Positions 63,092-64,000 of a stretch of 64,000 bases of DNA are shown in pieces. The notes under the pieces were generated by a model. The model did not search any database. It was not told the origin of the DNA and worked only from the letters and a program-made list of their open reading frames with translations. This DNA comes from Halomonas maura (GTDB taxonomy: Bacteria > Pseudomonadota > Gammaproteobacteria > Pseudomonadales > Halomonadaceae), in assembly GCF_030409305.1 (NCBI RefSeq), contig NZ_JAUFPQ010000016.1, positions 62,001 through 126,000 of the forward strand. Reading direction: 5' to 3'. How positions within the stretch are numbered: the first letter of the stretch is position 1; each line of letters opens with the position of its first letter. The position numbers and the translations under genes are program-made.

Positions 63092-64000
63092 TCAGGAGCA
63101 ACTTCGGTAGCGGCGGTAGGAGCCGGCATAGCGACCGCTCACCGCGACGGTGGTATGCCCGGGGCGGGCACTGTCGAAGATGATCTTCGAGGCGCCCCAG
63201 TGCAGCCTGACGCACCCATGTGAGGCGGGATGACGTGGTACCTCGGAGTAGTAATGCAGTCCGATGCCGGCGCGCTGGAACCCACTGAAGTTCTGCAGCT
63301 TCAGTTTCGGCGTGACGCAGCTTTGGCCTCCTAGCGTGAACGAGCCGATCGGGGTGCAGCAGCTTCCGCTGCGGGTGCTGTGACCGGTATCGTTACAGCT
63401 GGTCTCGCCGCGTACCCCGGCGCCTGTGGAACAATTGATGATGCCATCGCCGGTGACACGCCGAACGATGCGTTCGGCTTCGGCAACGTTGGGGCCGGTC
63501 CAGTCCAGCGTGACCCGCTGGTCGGTCAGCGACACGTTGACCTGGCTGATATAGGTATCGGGGAAATCGTAGGGCTGTGTGCTGTCGTGCTCGCTGCGCT
63601 TCCCCCTGCATATCGTGTCCTGGTAGCACTGCACGCCTTCCGGGGCTGAGGAGATGGCGGGGGGCAAGCCCGGTGAAGGTTTCTGCAGCAGAACGGGATG
63701 TGTCGGGGCCTGGCCGGTGATGTCGACACCGGCAGGCTGGCGATCGAGGCGAGGTGCCCGGTTCTGCTGTACGACATGGGTCAGCTCGTGGGCCAGCAGA
63801 TGCGGGAATTGCCCGGCGGGGATTCGGTTGGATAGGTAGATATGATGCCGACTCGCGGCCGCCAGAGCGCCAAGGTGCTGTGTGTACTGATGAGAGGCCC
63901 CGTCATTGTGGATGCGGACACCGGAAAAGTCGCGGCCGAAGAATGCCTCCATCTCCTGTCGGTACGATGTTGGCAGGGGGCGGCCACTTCCCGCAGTAGC
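63092..64000 (-). CDS. DUF4157 metallopeptidase-like domain fused to L,D-transpeptidase (5' end missing)
   Basis: The frame stays open to the window edge. From the edge it reads ATAGSGRPLPTSYRQEMEAF, then FGRDFSGVRIHNDGA and HLLAHELTHVVQQNRAPRL, a DUF4157 domain with an HEXXH site (H55-H59 counting from the ATG at 63952). After a linker of about 60 residues comes a YkuD-type L,D-transpeptidase: TPIGSFTLGG, then GLHYYSEVPRHPASHGCVRL with the catalytic Cys in SHGCVRLH. The protein has at least nine Cys and no signal peptide in the visible part. DUF4157 is strongly tied to eCIS loci. As first of the cluster genes seen here it could be a cargo that modifies peptidoglycan of the target, or an anchor to the host wall. 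Confidence 0.85.
   Translation of the reverse strand, partial: ATAGSGRPLPTSYRQEMEAFFGRDFSGVRIHNDGASHQYTQHLGALAAASRHHIYLSNRIPAGQFPHLLAHELTHVVQQNRAPRLDRQPAGVDITGQAPTHPVLLQKPSPGLPPAISSAPEGVQCYQDTICRGKRSEHDSTQPYDFPDTYISQVNVSLTDQRVTLDWTGPNVAEAERIVRRVTGDGIINCSTGAGVRGETSCNDTGHSTRSGSCCTPIGSFTLGGQSCVTPKLKLQNFSGFQRAGIGLHYYSEVPRHPASHGCVRLHWGASKIIFDSARPGHTTVAVSGRYAGSYRRYRSCS

Noticed and set aside
48371..64000. Interpretation as a prophage or R-type tailocin
   Set aside because: No capsid, portal, terminase, lysis or phage regulator genes are seen, and DUF4157, DUF6519 and a CIS tube-adaptor protein point to an eCIS. Sequence beyond 64,000 could change this.

Overview
This is a GC-rich chromosomal segment of a gammaproteobacterium, most likely a Halomonas-type halophile. 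The evidence is the gene content: a BCCT betaine/carnitine-type transporter with a Rieske oxygenase cluster, a PHB phasin, rsxABCDGE-nth in the classical order, a CbrA-like symporter/histidine kinase, and close relatives of gammaproteobacterial housekeeping genes (metG, argF, argG, rnt, grxD). No rRNA, tRNA or CRISPR array was recognised.

Layout. 1-11,141: catabolic cluster for a quaternary ammonium or N-methylated amine. It holds an old-yellow-enzyme fragment, a ProC-like reductase, a TetR regulator, a BCCT transporter, a Rieske oxygenase, an aldehyde dehydrogenase, a rubredoxin-reductase fusion, a DAO-type flavoenzyme, a cupin and an MFS transporter. Repeated TGTACA boxes lie at two intergenic regions flanking the ProC and TetR genes. 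11,338-15,214: a decayed aldehyde dehydrogenase, a PiuC-like dioxygenase divergent from an exported EGG-repeat/His-rich protein, a hotdog thioesterase and a deletion scar. 15,375-19,317: argF, grxD, rnt, argG and an HlyU-like gene. 19,459-25,956: signalling operon (receiver, membrane PAS-exonuclease, 64-aa membrane protein, symporter-histidine kinase) convergent with a DUF294 gene. 25,999-27,091: a GST-like gene between two inverted MITE-like elements. 27,106-33,899: a DUF218 gene, nth and the Rsx electron-transport operon. 34,089-38,386: CHASE-type diguanylate cyclase, metG and a small lipoprotein. 39,100-40,443: a second diguanylate cyclase of lower GC.

40,480-44,848 looks like a run of integron gene cassettes (GrpB-like protein, a membrane protein, a LysE-type exporter, a GMC flavoenzyme). 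They are separated by attC-like sites, and no integrase is in the window. Then follow a phasin behind a perfect palindrome, a VOC protein, a PQQ/BamB-like beta-propeller and a cytochrome P460-like protein.

48,371-64,000 (minus strand, running off the end) is the baseplate half of an extracellular contractile injection system (eCIS): tube/LysM proteins, gpD-like hub, gpV-like spike, PAAR-like tip, gp25, two large baseplate-J-like proteins, a tail-protein-I-like protein, a DUF6519/beta-helix protein and a LysM-like protein. It is headed by a DUF4157 (HEXXH) protein fused to an L,D-transpeptidase domain. This fusion is the strongest candidate for an undescribed effector or adaptor. Sheath, inner tube and AAA+ genes are not in the window and would be expected beyond 64,000.
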